Positions 1 to 10,882 of a stretch of DNA of 64,000 nucleotides are shown here, one piece after another (position 1 is the first letter of the stretch; every line of letters begins with the position of its first letter). The position numbers and the translations under genes were made by a program. A model generated the notes under the pieces. That model saw only the letters and a list, made by a program, of their open reading frames with translations. It had not been told where the DNA came from and did not search any database. Source of the DNA: Hibiscus mutabilis (lineage: Eukaryota; Streptophyta; Magnoliopsida; Malvales; Malvaceae); assembly GCA_019671005.1 (NCBI GenBank), contig CM033712.1, positions 72,862,479 to 72,926,478 on the forward strand, in the 5' to 3' direction.

Positions 1-188
1 ATCAAGCCAAGCAAATCACGCCAAACAACTTTCTTTGAAATGAAGGGTTATTTTTTTACATCATTCTTTGAAATGAAGGGTTTTTTAACATCTTTATTTG
101 AAATGAAGTTGGTTTACACACGTATACAATTAATTACATTATACATATTTAAGGGAAATACTTTGATACATAAAGTTTACACAAGCCT

Positions 189-560
189 TTTAATTTTAGG
201 GTTTAGGTGTTTAGCGTGTAGGGTATAGAATTTAAGGTCTATGGTTAGAATTTAAATTTTAGGGTTTAGGGGTTAAGGCTTAGGCTTTAGGGTGTTAAGA
301 TTTGGAATTTAGGTTTTAAATTTTATAGAAGGGTTGGGTAAATTCTTTTTACACAGCTTGTGTATCAAAATATAACCCTATTTAAATTATGAAAAATACT
401 TTGATACACAAACTTGTGTAAAATTTAAGATTTACAGTTAGAATTTGGAGTGTAGGGTTTAGGGTTTAAGCTTTAGTTTTTAGGGTGCTAGGGTTTAGGT
501 TTTAAATTTTATATAAGGGTTGTATAAATTATACAGCTTGTGTATCAAAATATAACTCTA
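189..560. repeat. degenerate telomere-like TTTAGGG sequence, partly duplicated
   Basis: Many copies of TTTAGGG, TTTAGGGTTTAGG and one-base variants are scattered here, mixed with TTTAAATTTTA-type spacer. A block ending in GGGTT followed by an ACAGCTTGTGTATCAAAATA segment appears twice (about 240-385 and 430-560), so the array has been duplicated locally. The plant telomere unit is TTTAGGG, but these copies are too diverged for a functional telomere. A relic interstitial array or a transposon-derived repeat is more likely. Weaker similar text lies at about 4560-4780. Confidence 0.5.
347..423. repeat. small inverted repeat
   Basis: The arm at 347-370 (TTTTACACAGCTTGTGTATC, then AAA) and the arm at 400-423 are near reverse complements, separated by about 29 bases of AT-rich loop. 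A further TTGATACATAAAG at about 164 resembles one arm. It may be the remnant of a MITE. No target duplication is evident. Confidence 0.5.
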
Positions 561-2626
561 TTCAAATTATAGTTTAGATTTTAAATTTTAAAATATTTAA
601 TTGAGATATCAAACTGCTAATATTATTCCAATCAAGTCCTTTTATTAAACCAGTTATTAATTTAGGCGTTAAATATCATTAGTTATGATATAGAACATAT
701 TTGAAACATGTAGGTCAAATTTTAAATATTGTATATACAATTTAGATAAGAAGTATTAAAAGGCATATTTTTACTATATTTGTCTGATAATTTGTTAGAT
801 CCAAATTATCTATATATATCATATTCGTGTTTAAATATCAATCTACGTTAAATTTGAGTTGACATTTAATAATTAAATAAATTACTAATAGATCTTATTA
901 AAATTACATTAAAAGTTTAAAATTTTAATTAGAATGTTTTAAAACTTTACAATGACCTATAAAGACCAAAGCCATCAACCATGATGGATTTATTAATTAT
1001 TATTGGTTTAAAAGGCAATACTATTATTAATTTATTATAGTATTAACTCTTCATAATTATTATCTAAACAGCAACTCAAGAGTTGTCACCCTCAATGAAA
1101 TTGATGAGAATATAATAATTTTATAATAAACTTTTATGTGATGATGATTTGCTATATGTCGATATTGAAATATTCTGTATTCATATTTAGTTATTTAATG
1201 TCTATATTATTATCATATATTTGAATTTTAGATTTTGACATGATGGTACATTCATATTATTTTTATTGCTTATTTTATTTTTATTTGAAAGTTTCATAAA
1301 TTTATATAAATATTCACAAATTAATAAATTAAAGTTTTTAATTGCATCGAATCAAATGTACCATCGAATCAAACTGAATTGTTAAATAAATTAATAAAGT
1401 TACATTTGATTCGATGCAGTTTATGTTTTTAATTTATTTAACAATACAGTTTGATTTATTTGAATTCTCAATCTTTTTCATATTGGTTTTGAGTTTTTTT
1501 ATTATTATTTTTTTTTGACAAAACTACCTTATTTTTATTCCTTTTGAGCATTGTTAGTAAAGTTTCAAATACTTTTTCTTAGCAATTTAAAAAATATATT
1601 TTAAAGGAAATTAAAAATTCTTATATATTATTATCTAGAGTTATTTTTTATTAATCTAAATATAACATACTTATTTTTACATTATAACTAAATATTTTTT
1701 TGTATAAGCACCAATTTTTCATTTATTGACTGACTATTTTTTATGGGTACTGTAAAAGTTTATTACACGATCACGCTCTCAACTCAATTTGTTTCATTTA
1801 TAATATCAAAATTTAAAATTTTAACTTTATTTAAAGATAGTGTTTCATTCCACTAAATCAACTAGTTGTTGGTTATAGCAACATAAATTTAATCAAATTC
1901 ATATAATTATAATTTTAAAACTAATAAATAATTTAAACACTAAAATTTAAATTAATTTTCGATTGCTCGGATTTTTGTTACTCAACTCTGATGTTAGTAA
2001 CAAGGTAAGTTGGACACATTGGGGGCATCAACACGTGACTTATGTGAGTAACAAGGGAAAATGGATGGTAAAGAAAGAAGTCGCCATTTCTTTCGGCAAA
2101 TAAATAATTAATAATGCTTTGATTCAATCGATCCTACTCCACACACACAAACTATTCCTATAGGTCTAATTCTATATTAATCCTTCTATTATAACTCTAT
2201 TATCTTTTTAGTCCTACTTTTTAAATGTGTTCATTTTTTAGGTCAACTTATTTTTAATTAATTTTATTAAATAATTTGATGCGACTTAATTGCAAAAATG
2301 TGGTGATATGTGTACAATTAGGCTGATCTTATATACATATGAGGACGACCATCTCATCCTAATTTCCTTCATTCACAATATCATATTTCGAATTTTTAAT
2401 TTTGTTTAAAAAATCTAACGTCTCTTTTTATTAGACCAACCGATTATAATTAAAATACGAATATTTTAATCATTTACCAAATGAATTTCAAGAGGATGAA
2501 TCAAGCATTTGTGCTGTTGGGAGAGTTTGGTGGGGAAGTTAGGTTACGGCAACATAAGGAGGGGTTGGCTTTTATGATGGCCTCCTCGCAAATCAACATC
2601 CCTTATATTATTCATTCATTGCACCT
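561..2626. other. AT-rich intergenic DNA, no gene seen
   Basis: No coding potential is visible beyond short chance ORFs. The only structure noted is the hairpin pair at 1344-1455. Text such as 'agtccttctatcattttagtc' variants at about 2160-2230 resembles common decayed plant repeat sequence. Confidence 0.6.
1344..1455. repeat. nested double inverted repeat (hairpin)
   Basis: Two pairs of inverted arms interleave. GCATCGAATCAAATGTA at 1344-1361 pairs with TACATTTGATTCGATGC at 1400-1417. A second arm around 1370-1393 (AAACTGAATTGTTAAATAAA) pairs with 1431-1455 (TTTATTTAACAATACAGTTT). The arrangement suggests a short foldback MITE or rearranged inverted duplications. No open reading frame is involved. 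Confidence 0.6.
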
Positions 2627-3090
2627 AGAGGTGACAAACGAGTCATTCAGTTATGTTTTAGTTGGGATCATTTAGATTTGAGTTATTTCGGGTCTGATAT
2701 TATTCAGTTTATATTTGATTTTAGTTCAGGTCAATTTTGGGTCAATGGGAGATCAGTCGTTTTTAATCAAGTTTTTAGATCGATCAATTTTTCACACTCT
2801 ATATAGATTTATAAAGCCAATATATTTAACTTTTTAATGAATTGTGCAATTGTTCATATTTTATCTTTATTTATTTTTATTAATATTTTTTTATATTTCG
2901 AATTGTCTTCAGTTCAGATCTGTTCGGTTCTAATCCATTCCGGTTCAACTAAAATTCGGATCAATTTTAGTTCGATTTAATCTGCTTTGGTTTTGAATCA
3001 AATTTTAAATTATTATATTTGGGTCGATTTCAAATCTCTTTAAGTAAATCAGTTTAGTTTTCAGGTAAGTTTGCCGGCCCTCCCAAACGG
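2627..3090. mobile_element. possible hAT-like MITE
   Basis: The segment begins near AGAGGTGACAAAC and ends near AGTTTGCCGGCCCTCC. These ends are weakly inverted with respect to each other (AGG..CAAAC / GTTTG..CCT). The interior is rich in GGTTC/GGTTTTGGTT variants, as in many non-autonomous plant hAT elements. No clear target duplication was found, so this is tentative. Confidence 0.3.
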
Positions 3091-5125
3091 ATAACCATCC
3101 CTCTCTTCAATGGGGTCAATTCGTTTTGGACCCACCCTCCACCAACAAAATACTATTTTAACATCTCATTTATCAAATTATTAATCATCTTTTTTACTTT
3201 AAATATAAGTTTACACGTAATCTAAAACTTAATAATAATAATAATAAAGACGGTAACAGAACGATCGAGACGATTTTTTATTATATTGATATCTAAATTT
3301 GTTTCGCTCTTAACTTTGTTTGATATCAATTGATTTTAAAAATTTAAATGATATTTTGTGATATACTATGTGTTTACGGTTTGTGTAAATACTGTTTTAC
3401 TCGAACTCAAAAATGTTAATATAGAAAATTTAACTCAACTTGTCCCCTATCGTATCCCTCCGCTTTGTTGCCATGGTCCATGACACATCCTCCTAAATTG
3501 GGGTCATATTTATCACACCAGTTCGTGAGGTCCAGTCCAATACTTTACGTATGATGACATGGCTTGCATTTGAATATATTAGGGGGTCTCTCATAACGAA
3601 AAATTATTAGATGTATTTGACTTACCGCGCTATTTTTTATCTCAACTAATAAAATTCATTCAATTTCAAATAATTTTTAAGTAACTTTTCACTTTATATT
3701 TATTGACCGGCATCACGGATATCGTTTTAACAAATGCATAATAAAAAATTCAAAGATTGGGGTGAGGATAAATCTTGCATCATCTTTCACTACAATAATA
3801 TTGCATTTAATAAAATTTGGTAATCTAATTATCAACTAATTTGGATCTCAATTATGAAGCAACCTACCATTTCTGCTAGCTTTTTAAATTCCTAGGGTTA
3901 GACATGTGGGTTCTCACCTCACAAAATCTTACAAAAACTGTTCCCTAGATTTTATTCCTACAATATTTTATTATATATAGGTTTCACCTACCAATTAAAA
4001 CTTGCCACTTGTCCTCAAGATTCAGAAAATTATTTCAATTCCATGTGGTGGGGAACCGGAAATTTAATACATTGTATTTGGACTGTTCGGATCATTCACT
4101 TTTTAAGTAATCCAATCTATAATTTTTTATAACTATCTATATTCAATTTATTGATCAAAGTAAATATATTTAACCGGTTAATCAAGCTGTTCATTTTTGT
4201 TTCATCATTTTTCTTAAGTCTTGAGTTTAGACCAACCAATAGCACCCTCTTCCTCCCCGTAAAGTCTCATTTTCCCTCCTTTTAGATAGGATTAAAATTA
4301 AAATTGGGCTTTTGTCACAAAAAAAATTAATTGATCGACCAATACAAATTAGGTACTAAAGAGGTATATTATGTGATTATTCTCGAAATCTAATTTGTTT
4401 AATTCCCAATGTTAATATTAAAAATTTAATATTATTTAAAGAATATAGTGTCTCATCTTACTGATCAACTGATAGTATAATCTTTTTATATGTTTAATTT
4501 TCACAAAAGTTTATTATTCCATACAGAGTGGAAATAAAAAGTTTACATAATCACCTTAGTTTAAGGTTTAAGTGTAGTGGTTTACAATTTATATGTTGTT
4601 GTTAGAATTTATGGTTTAGTGTTAAAATTTAGGGTTTGTAAGTTAAAATCTAAATTTTCAGCCATATTACCCTAAAACTAAACCCTAATTTCGAACATAA
4701 ACCCATAAATTTTAAATCCTACATCTACAATCCATAAACTCAAACCATAATCTAAATTCTTAAATTTTGTCAACTAAAACGTTTGTAAAAAAAAAATTAT
4801 TCCACCATCAATGTATAAAATATAAATTCTTTTTGTAAATTGTGTACTTATATAATCTATATATTTTAAAAAATTACAGATTAATCCCCAACATCCAAGC
4901 AAAGTAATCCCTAGAATCCAACTACCGAAGTTAGATTACAATCAGCGTTGTATTTTATGGTCATGTCGGCTATGGTGTCAACACTCAGCCCTATGCCCCA
5001 CATTTATTTATTTAGTTATTTCATTTAATTACACTATATGTCTAGAGAGGTCCACTTTGCTTTGCACTTGACAACTCCGTCCATTTCGCTTCTCTTTCCT
5101 TTCATTGTCAGTAATATAAAAAAAA
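3091..5125. other. intergenic DNA, no gene seen
   Basis: AT-rich sequence with no ORF of note. Slightly GC-richer patches at about 3090-3160 and 3440-3560 show no domain or promoter signature I can name. TTTAGGG-like text recurs at about 4560-4780. Confidence 0.5.
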
Positions 5126-7426
5126 GGTAAATTACACCAGCCACTACTCAATTATTGTTGCTGACTCAAAAATTATTATTAAATTTTAAAAAAGTTAAAA
5201 TTAACACTGAATTTTAATTTGCGACTTGAAAATTTATTCCGCCATTAATTTTTAATATCTATGTTAAGTTAAAACGATGTCGTTTTGGTGTAGCTATTTT
5301 GAAGTCTAATTTAGCTTAAAACGACGTCATTTTACTGGAGGAAAAATATTAAAATCAGCACTTAAAAAGGGTTTGAACCTAGGACCATCAAATATAAAGG
5401 CTTAACCACTGAACCAACATAATATTATATAACATTTTATCAAAAATATTATATATCTCAAATTATTTGAGATTAATTTAAATTATTTTATAAAATAAAA
5501 GTACTATAAATGATATTAATATATAAAAATATAAAACACATTATTTTTATATACTATTTTAAAAAACCTAAAATATTCATAAAGATAATATATTTATATT
5601 ATTATTAATATATAAAAACTCTAAACCCGATACTATTAACCTACAAATCCCAACCCTCAAACTTAAACCCTAAACTTCAAATTTTAAAATTTAATTTTTT
5701 ATATATTAATGTTATAAATATTTTAAATTTTTTTTTAAAATAATATATTTTTATTTAAATTATATAAACTTATCCATTTCCTTTAACCACTATAGAACCT
5801 TGTTCAATAAGTAAAATGCATTAGTTGTCTCCTCTCAAGTTGAGCAGTAAGAGTTGGAGAAGAACAATTACTCATTCTTAAAATCAATATTTTTAAGACT
5901 AAAAAATCAAAAGGAAGAAAGCTTTCTGTTCCTGATTCTTCTGTAGTTGGATCCTCCATAACCATAAAAATCTTTAGTTAAGATAGAATTTTAACTCAGT
6001 ACCTTTTTGAGATTTTGAGAAGAATGGCTCTTTGAAGAGCACAAACAGTACGATGAAAGTTATAACTTTTATTTGGGAAAATTTATTGTCTATCGTTGGT
6101 CTCTATAATAAAATCAGTAGGGAGCCTGAGAGACAGTGATTTAAAATATATTATAAATAATATTAATATATAAAGAATATAAAATATATTACTTACATAT
6201 ATCAATAAAAATATATGATTTTTATATATTATTTATAATATAAATATATATATTTTTATAAAATATTTATTAAATAATATATTTATATTATAAATAATAT
6301 GTAAAAAACCATAAAACCTAAACCTCAAATAGGGATGGCATGGATCGGGTTGGGTCGAGTTTTGACCGATCCGCACTCGACTCGACCCGACATTTTATGA
6401 TGTTCCACTGACCCAAACTGAACCCGAATTCTAGAGTAAAAATTCAAACCCGACCCAACATAAATAAAAAAATTAACAATTTTTGTTATTATTCGATAAA
6501 ATAAGGAGCTAATAGTAAAAAAAAATAGAGAGAGATCATTATAATAATTATTTGAGTTTTATTAGATAAAATATGGAGATAATTAAAATATATATACATA
6601 AAAAGAGGGGCATTGTAGTAATTATACCTAAATATTTAAAATAAAATAAAATAATTATTTAGGGTCGCGTCGGGTAGAGTATTTTTCTCCTTAAACTCAT
6701 ACCCGACCCGACCCGATCTTATCCTCAAAAAATCATACCCGAATCTAACCCAAACTCAAAATTTTCTTTAAAAAAATCCGACTATATAGGGTCGGGTCGG
6801 AACCCATCGAGTATGGGTCAAATGGTCATCCCTAACTTAAAACCATAAGGTTTATAATTTGAGGTTTGGACTTTTTAGTTTAAGGTTTAGGATTTAGGGT
6901 TCAAATTTTTTTATATTATTTATAATATACTTAAATATATTATTTTTATGAATATTTTGAAGTTCTTTTAAAAATATTATATAAAAGATAAAAAAATGCA
7001 GTTTTATTTTTATATATTGATATATATACAAATAATATATTTTTTATTATTTTTTATTAATATTATTTATGGTGTTATTTATTTCATAAAATAATTTGAA
7101 TTAATCTCAAGTAGTTTAAGATATATAATATTTGTGGTACATTATTGTATGATTTCAAATTGATTTAGTGGTTAAGGTTTAGCTTTAAAGGTTTTGGGTT
7201 CAAACCCCTCCAAGTTGTTTTGGCCTAAATTAGGCTTTAAAACAACCACACTAAAACGGCATCATTTTGACTTAACGAGAGTGTTAAGAGTTAACGGTGG
7301 AGTGGTATTTTCGAGTCATAAACTAAAGTATAGTGTTAGATTTGAAGTTTTTTAAAGTTCGGTGGCATTTTCAAGTCAGCGGCCATAATTGAGTGATATG
7401 TGGTGTAGTTTGCCAAAAGAAACTAA
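5126..7426. mobile_element. long-inverted-arm foldback element (MULE-like)
   Basis: The two ends are extended inverted copies of one another. The left end starts GGTAAATTACACCAG and the right end finishes GGTGTAGTTTGCC. The similarity continues inward through the AAAACGATGTCGTTTT block near 5273, the GGGTTTGAACCTAGGACC block near 5370 and the ATTATATATCT..AAATTATTTGAGATTAAT block. This gives arms of several hundred bases, perhaps about 600-700. The centre (about 5800-6120) is non-coding. No transposase ORF is present, so it is non-autonomous. Long arms of this kind are usual in Mutator-like and foldback elements. The flanks are A-rich, so I cannot fix a target duplication. An hAT-type MITE is nested inside, and a third arm copy lies at 50070-50265. 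Confidence 0.75.
6330..6834. mobile_element. hAT-type MITE nested in the foldback element
   Basis: The ends are TAGGGATGGCA at the left and the inverted TGGTCATCCCTA at the right. The sequence just inside also inverts: repeated CGGGTTGGGTCGAG / GACCCGACCC text on both sides and ATTTGACCCATACTCG at the right. The flanking 8-mers ACCTCAAA and ACTTAAAA agree at 6 of 8 positions, consistent with an old 8-bp hAT target duplication. There is no coding capacity. A related copy in the opposite orientation is at 38121-38614. Confidence 0.7.
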
Positions 7427-8391
7427 TTAGGGTTAAATTTTGATTTTAGTCCTTCTATCATGTTAAAGTATAGAATTCAATCTTATACCTTTCTTTCTTT
7501 TGTCAACTGAAGCTTGATTTTAACGCAAGTCATTTTGTAATTACAATATAGGCTCGAATGATTTAATAAATTTTAGCCATAATGTTAAAAAATAATTTTA
7601 ACATTTGATTGAACAATTATTTTATCTCATGTTCTTTTTAAACATTTTAGCCTTCAATATTTTATTTTGAATTAAAATAATCTTTTTATAGATAAAATCA
7701 TACACTCAGATGACTTGAAAGAATAACATGTCAATAAAAAATAAGTTTATATTTTATATAATTATAAAATTATTGTGTGATTGACGTGCCATTCTATTAA
7801 GTTATTTAAGAATCTTTATCCATGAAAATTTATTTTGGCTGAAAGTAAAACTTTAAAGTCTAAAATGTTTTAAAAATAATAATAAATATCAAATCACTAT
7901 TCAGCCAAACCTTAATAGTTGACTATTTTGAAATATATTTTGTTATACTAAAATAACACTATTTTGATCGAAATGATTATAGGTGTTAACTATTTAAACC
8001 GACTTGTACATTATAAAATTAAAGGAAAAATTATGTCAAATTAAAATGTAGAAATTAAATATTATTTATTTATTCCACTTAATATGTTCAGTATTAATTT
8101 TTTTATAATTAATTTTTTAATTTTAATTATAATTATTTTAAATATTTTAATTAATTAAATTTTATAAAATGTGTTTATAATTGAACTACTTGATTGAAAG
8201 TTTTAAAATATATATTTTTTTACAATTTTATTAATAATAAATTTAAATAATAATTAAAGAATTTTAAAAAAATTAATACTAAATATATTAAATGGGTTAG
8301 GGGAGTATAATATAAGAGGACGAAAAACATAGTTTAACCACTAATCAAACCAAAGTGAAAAACACACACCAAGCCAACATGAAAAGAACAA
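7427..8391. other. intergenic DNA upstream of the F-box gene
   Basis: AT-rich sequence without ORFs. It carries the distal promoter of the gene at 8514, but I recognise no specific elements apart from the TATA box listed separately. Confidence 0.5.
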
Positions 8392-8398
8392 TATAAAT
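8392..8398 (+). promoter_or_regulatory. putative TATA box of the F-box gene
   Basis: TATAAAT lies about 120 bases upstream of the ATG at 8514. It is followed by a CT-rich leader (TTCTTCTTCTTC near 8453), a common arrangement in plant promoters. No transcript evidence is available. Confidence 0.5.
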
Positions 8399-8513
8399 AC
8401 CCTGCTATGATATTTATCTCTTTGTTTCTATAACATTTCTATGTTGCATAATTTCTTCTTCTTCTTCGCTGATTCTTTTTTTTTTTTTTACATAAAAAGC
8501 TTCAAAAATCCAA

Positions 8514-10173
8514 ATGTTTCTGTTAATAATATCATGTTTCTCAGTCATCCTTCTATCAAAATCATTGTCTTCAAAGACCCATCAAAGGATTGTTCACTGT
8601 AAATGGAGATTGTTTCCACCATTGTTCCAAAAGTGTAAGCTCGGAATCTCCAGTTTCCTTCAAATCACACCGTTGAAGAAGATGAAGACGAAGCTCGGGT
8701 CGTCGGAGAATCAAAAGGAAGACCATAATAAGACGACGTTGTCGTCGTTGCTGGACTTGCCGGAGCTGACCCTCGAGTGCATTCTGGACCGCCTTTCACC
8801 CGCCGGTCTTTGCGCCATGGCCGGAGTTTGCTCCTCGTTCAGGAACCGTTGTATAAGCGACCATCTTTGGGAGAAACACATGAAGCAAAAGTGGGGTGAA
8901 GTGATTGGGGATTCAGCTTATAGGGAATGGCAATGGCATATTGCTTCGAAAATGAAACCCAGAAATATATTGGATCGAAGTAACCAAACGAGCTTCATCG
9001 GCTCCATTTCGAAAATCTGCCCTTTTCTTTGTCGGTTTAGCTTTGAACCCAGGGCTGAAAATGGTGGAAATCAGCTCAAGAAAAGTGATTTGCCTGTCGA
9101 TTCGATCATGGCTCGGTATCTGGCTCTTGAAACTGGCGAATTCTGGTTCCCGGCGCAAGTTTATAACCGAGAGGTAAAACTTTTACTTGAATGTTGCTGA
9201 TGAGCACATTGATTTAGTGAAATGATTGTGTTTTTTATTTGGTTTTTTGCAGAATGGCCACGCTGGGTTTATGTTGTCTTGTTATGATGCCAAGCTTTGC
9301 TATGATTCCAAGACTGATACCTTTCAGGCAAGGTAATTTGGTCACGGCTGCAATCGCGATAAATTACGATCCGAAAAATACGACAGCATTTGAATCTCGG
9401 ACTTGATTTTAACGTCTGTACACTTTTTTTCAGGTACTCGCCTCACGGACGGCGGACGACGGAGGAGAATATATCGTGGGATAGACTAAGGGCGCCACCG
9501 GTCGATACTTGTTCCTATGATCTTCACATTTCTGATTCTTTAGTTGATTTGAAACCTGGTGATCATATTGAGATCCAATGGAGAAAGACCAAAGAGTTCC
9601 CCTATGGTGAGTTTTCCCAACAGCTATTCGGTTTTCGATAGTCGTACTCGTATTAGATCTGGAGACGTATATTTTCTCCGTTTACAAGACTCGAAACCGG
9701 GACTTGAATTCGTTTACTTGTTAGAAACAATAGGGTAACAAATGTGAGCTTGATTTCTTGCAGGGTGGTGGTATGGTGTTGTTGGTCATATGGAATCATG
9801 TGATGGAAATGAAAATCACTGCCATTGTCAATACACCGGTAAGGAAAAATTGCTTGATCAATTTCCGTTGTTCAGAGATCGGAGAAAGATTATTGATGTT
9901 GGGATTCAATCTCGAACTTAATACTTAAAAAAAAAATGATTCAATGAATCAATCAAGTTGGCGATATTTGTGTTTGTTGACACAGATACAGTGATGCTAG
10001 AATTCAAGCAGTACCCGGCAAACTCGAGATGGCGAAAAACCGCGATAAACAGGAAAGATCATAGAGAAGTAGGCAATGAAGCTGATGGGTTTTATGGTGG
10101 AATTAGAAAGCTTTACAAAGAAGAAGAGATCTCTATGTGGAAACGTCTTTGGCCTAACCAAGTCTTAGAATAG
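8514..10173 (+). CDS. F-box protein with N-terminal hydrophobic segment (At2g26850/At2g41170-type)
   Basis: Five exons join in frame to 391 aa: 8514-9173, 9253-9332, 9434-9606, 9764-9838 and 9986-10173, all with GT-AG introns. Residues 1-16 are strongly hydrophobic. The F-box runs about 80-125 (LPELTLECILDRLSPAGLC, then the VCSSFRNRC and DHLWEKHMKQKWG segments). The second half carries the Trp- and Cys-rich region of this plant family (GWWYGVVGH, CHCQY) and ends MWKRLWPNQVLE. F-box proteins bind SKP1 and select substrates for SCF ubiquitin ligases; the substrate here is unknown. The ATG used is the first in the frame and keeps the hydrophobic start typical of relatives. The gene is convergent with the phosphatase gene, whose stop lies about 700 bases beyond this one. 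Family assignment is by memory of the Arabidopsis proteins. Confidence 0.9.
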
Positions 10174-10521
10174 AAAATATTTGTCATTTCCCCCTTCATC
10201 CTCTGTAAATATATGCCATTCCCACACTTTTTTGTTTTTGGTCTGAGACCCCAGTGTCCGGTAGTCGCAAAGATCCCGACTAAGTTCAGAGTTGAGCCAA
10301 GTCCAGACCCTGATTTAGGGGAAGCTCTCCCAGCACTGCTTACTTGAAAGGCATCGAGCTCATTATTACTCGATAGTCAACCAACTAGAGTTGGCCATTG
10401 CCAACCTTTTTTTTTCTCTTAATCCCTTTTCTCCTTCAATTGTTAATGAGAAGAGATTAAAACCCATAGGATAGAAAAGCTTCTTGTTTCTGAGAGTGTA
10501 ATGCTCAGCCTATTGTAATTT

Positions 10522-10527
10522 AATAAA
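10522..10527 (+). terminator. putative polyadenylation signal of the F-box gene
   Basis: AATAAA about 350 bases after the stop codon, preceded by the TTGTAATTT-type U-rich text common in plant 3' ends. The 3'UTR would then fill 10174 to about 10550. Confidence 0.4.
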
Positions 10528-10882
10528 AACAAGTTGTCAGGCCAAACGAGACTAAACTCGGATCTATGCATGGAAACTTTTTTTTAGAATCAAACTGACT
10601 CGACTTAAAAATCCCGACTCATGAACATATCTAATCATAAGACAAAACATATAATGTAACAAAAGAAAACGAGATATCATATGTACCACAGTGCAAGATT
10701 GCTTATTATACAGTCTCAAAATATTCAGACAAGTACCTCGAACTTCAGAGCTTTGAACAACTTTCAACAGCTCTGTTTTTTTAACATCTCATATAATTTG
10801 TGTAAGGGAATTCCAATTCTATAATATGCTTATCAGAAACACGGCAGTCTAGTGATTTGGTTTTATGGTATGGTAGATATTA

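Noticed and set aside
2481..2675. 64-codon ORF
   Set aside because: Short, isolated, no similarity recognised, and its 3' part overlaps a likely MITE.
7185..7215. tRNA B-box-like GGTTCAAACCCCTCC
   Set aside because: No matching A box or cloverleaf was found, and the text is part of the foldback arm, repeated inverted near 5370.
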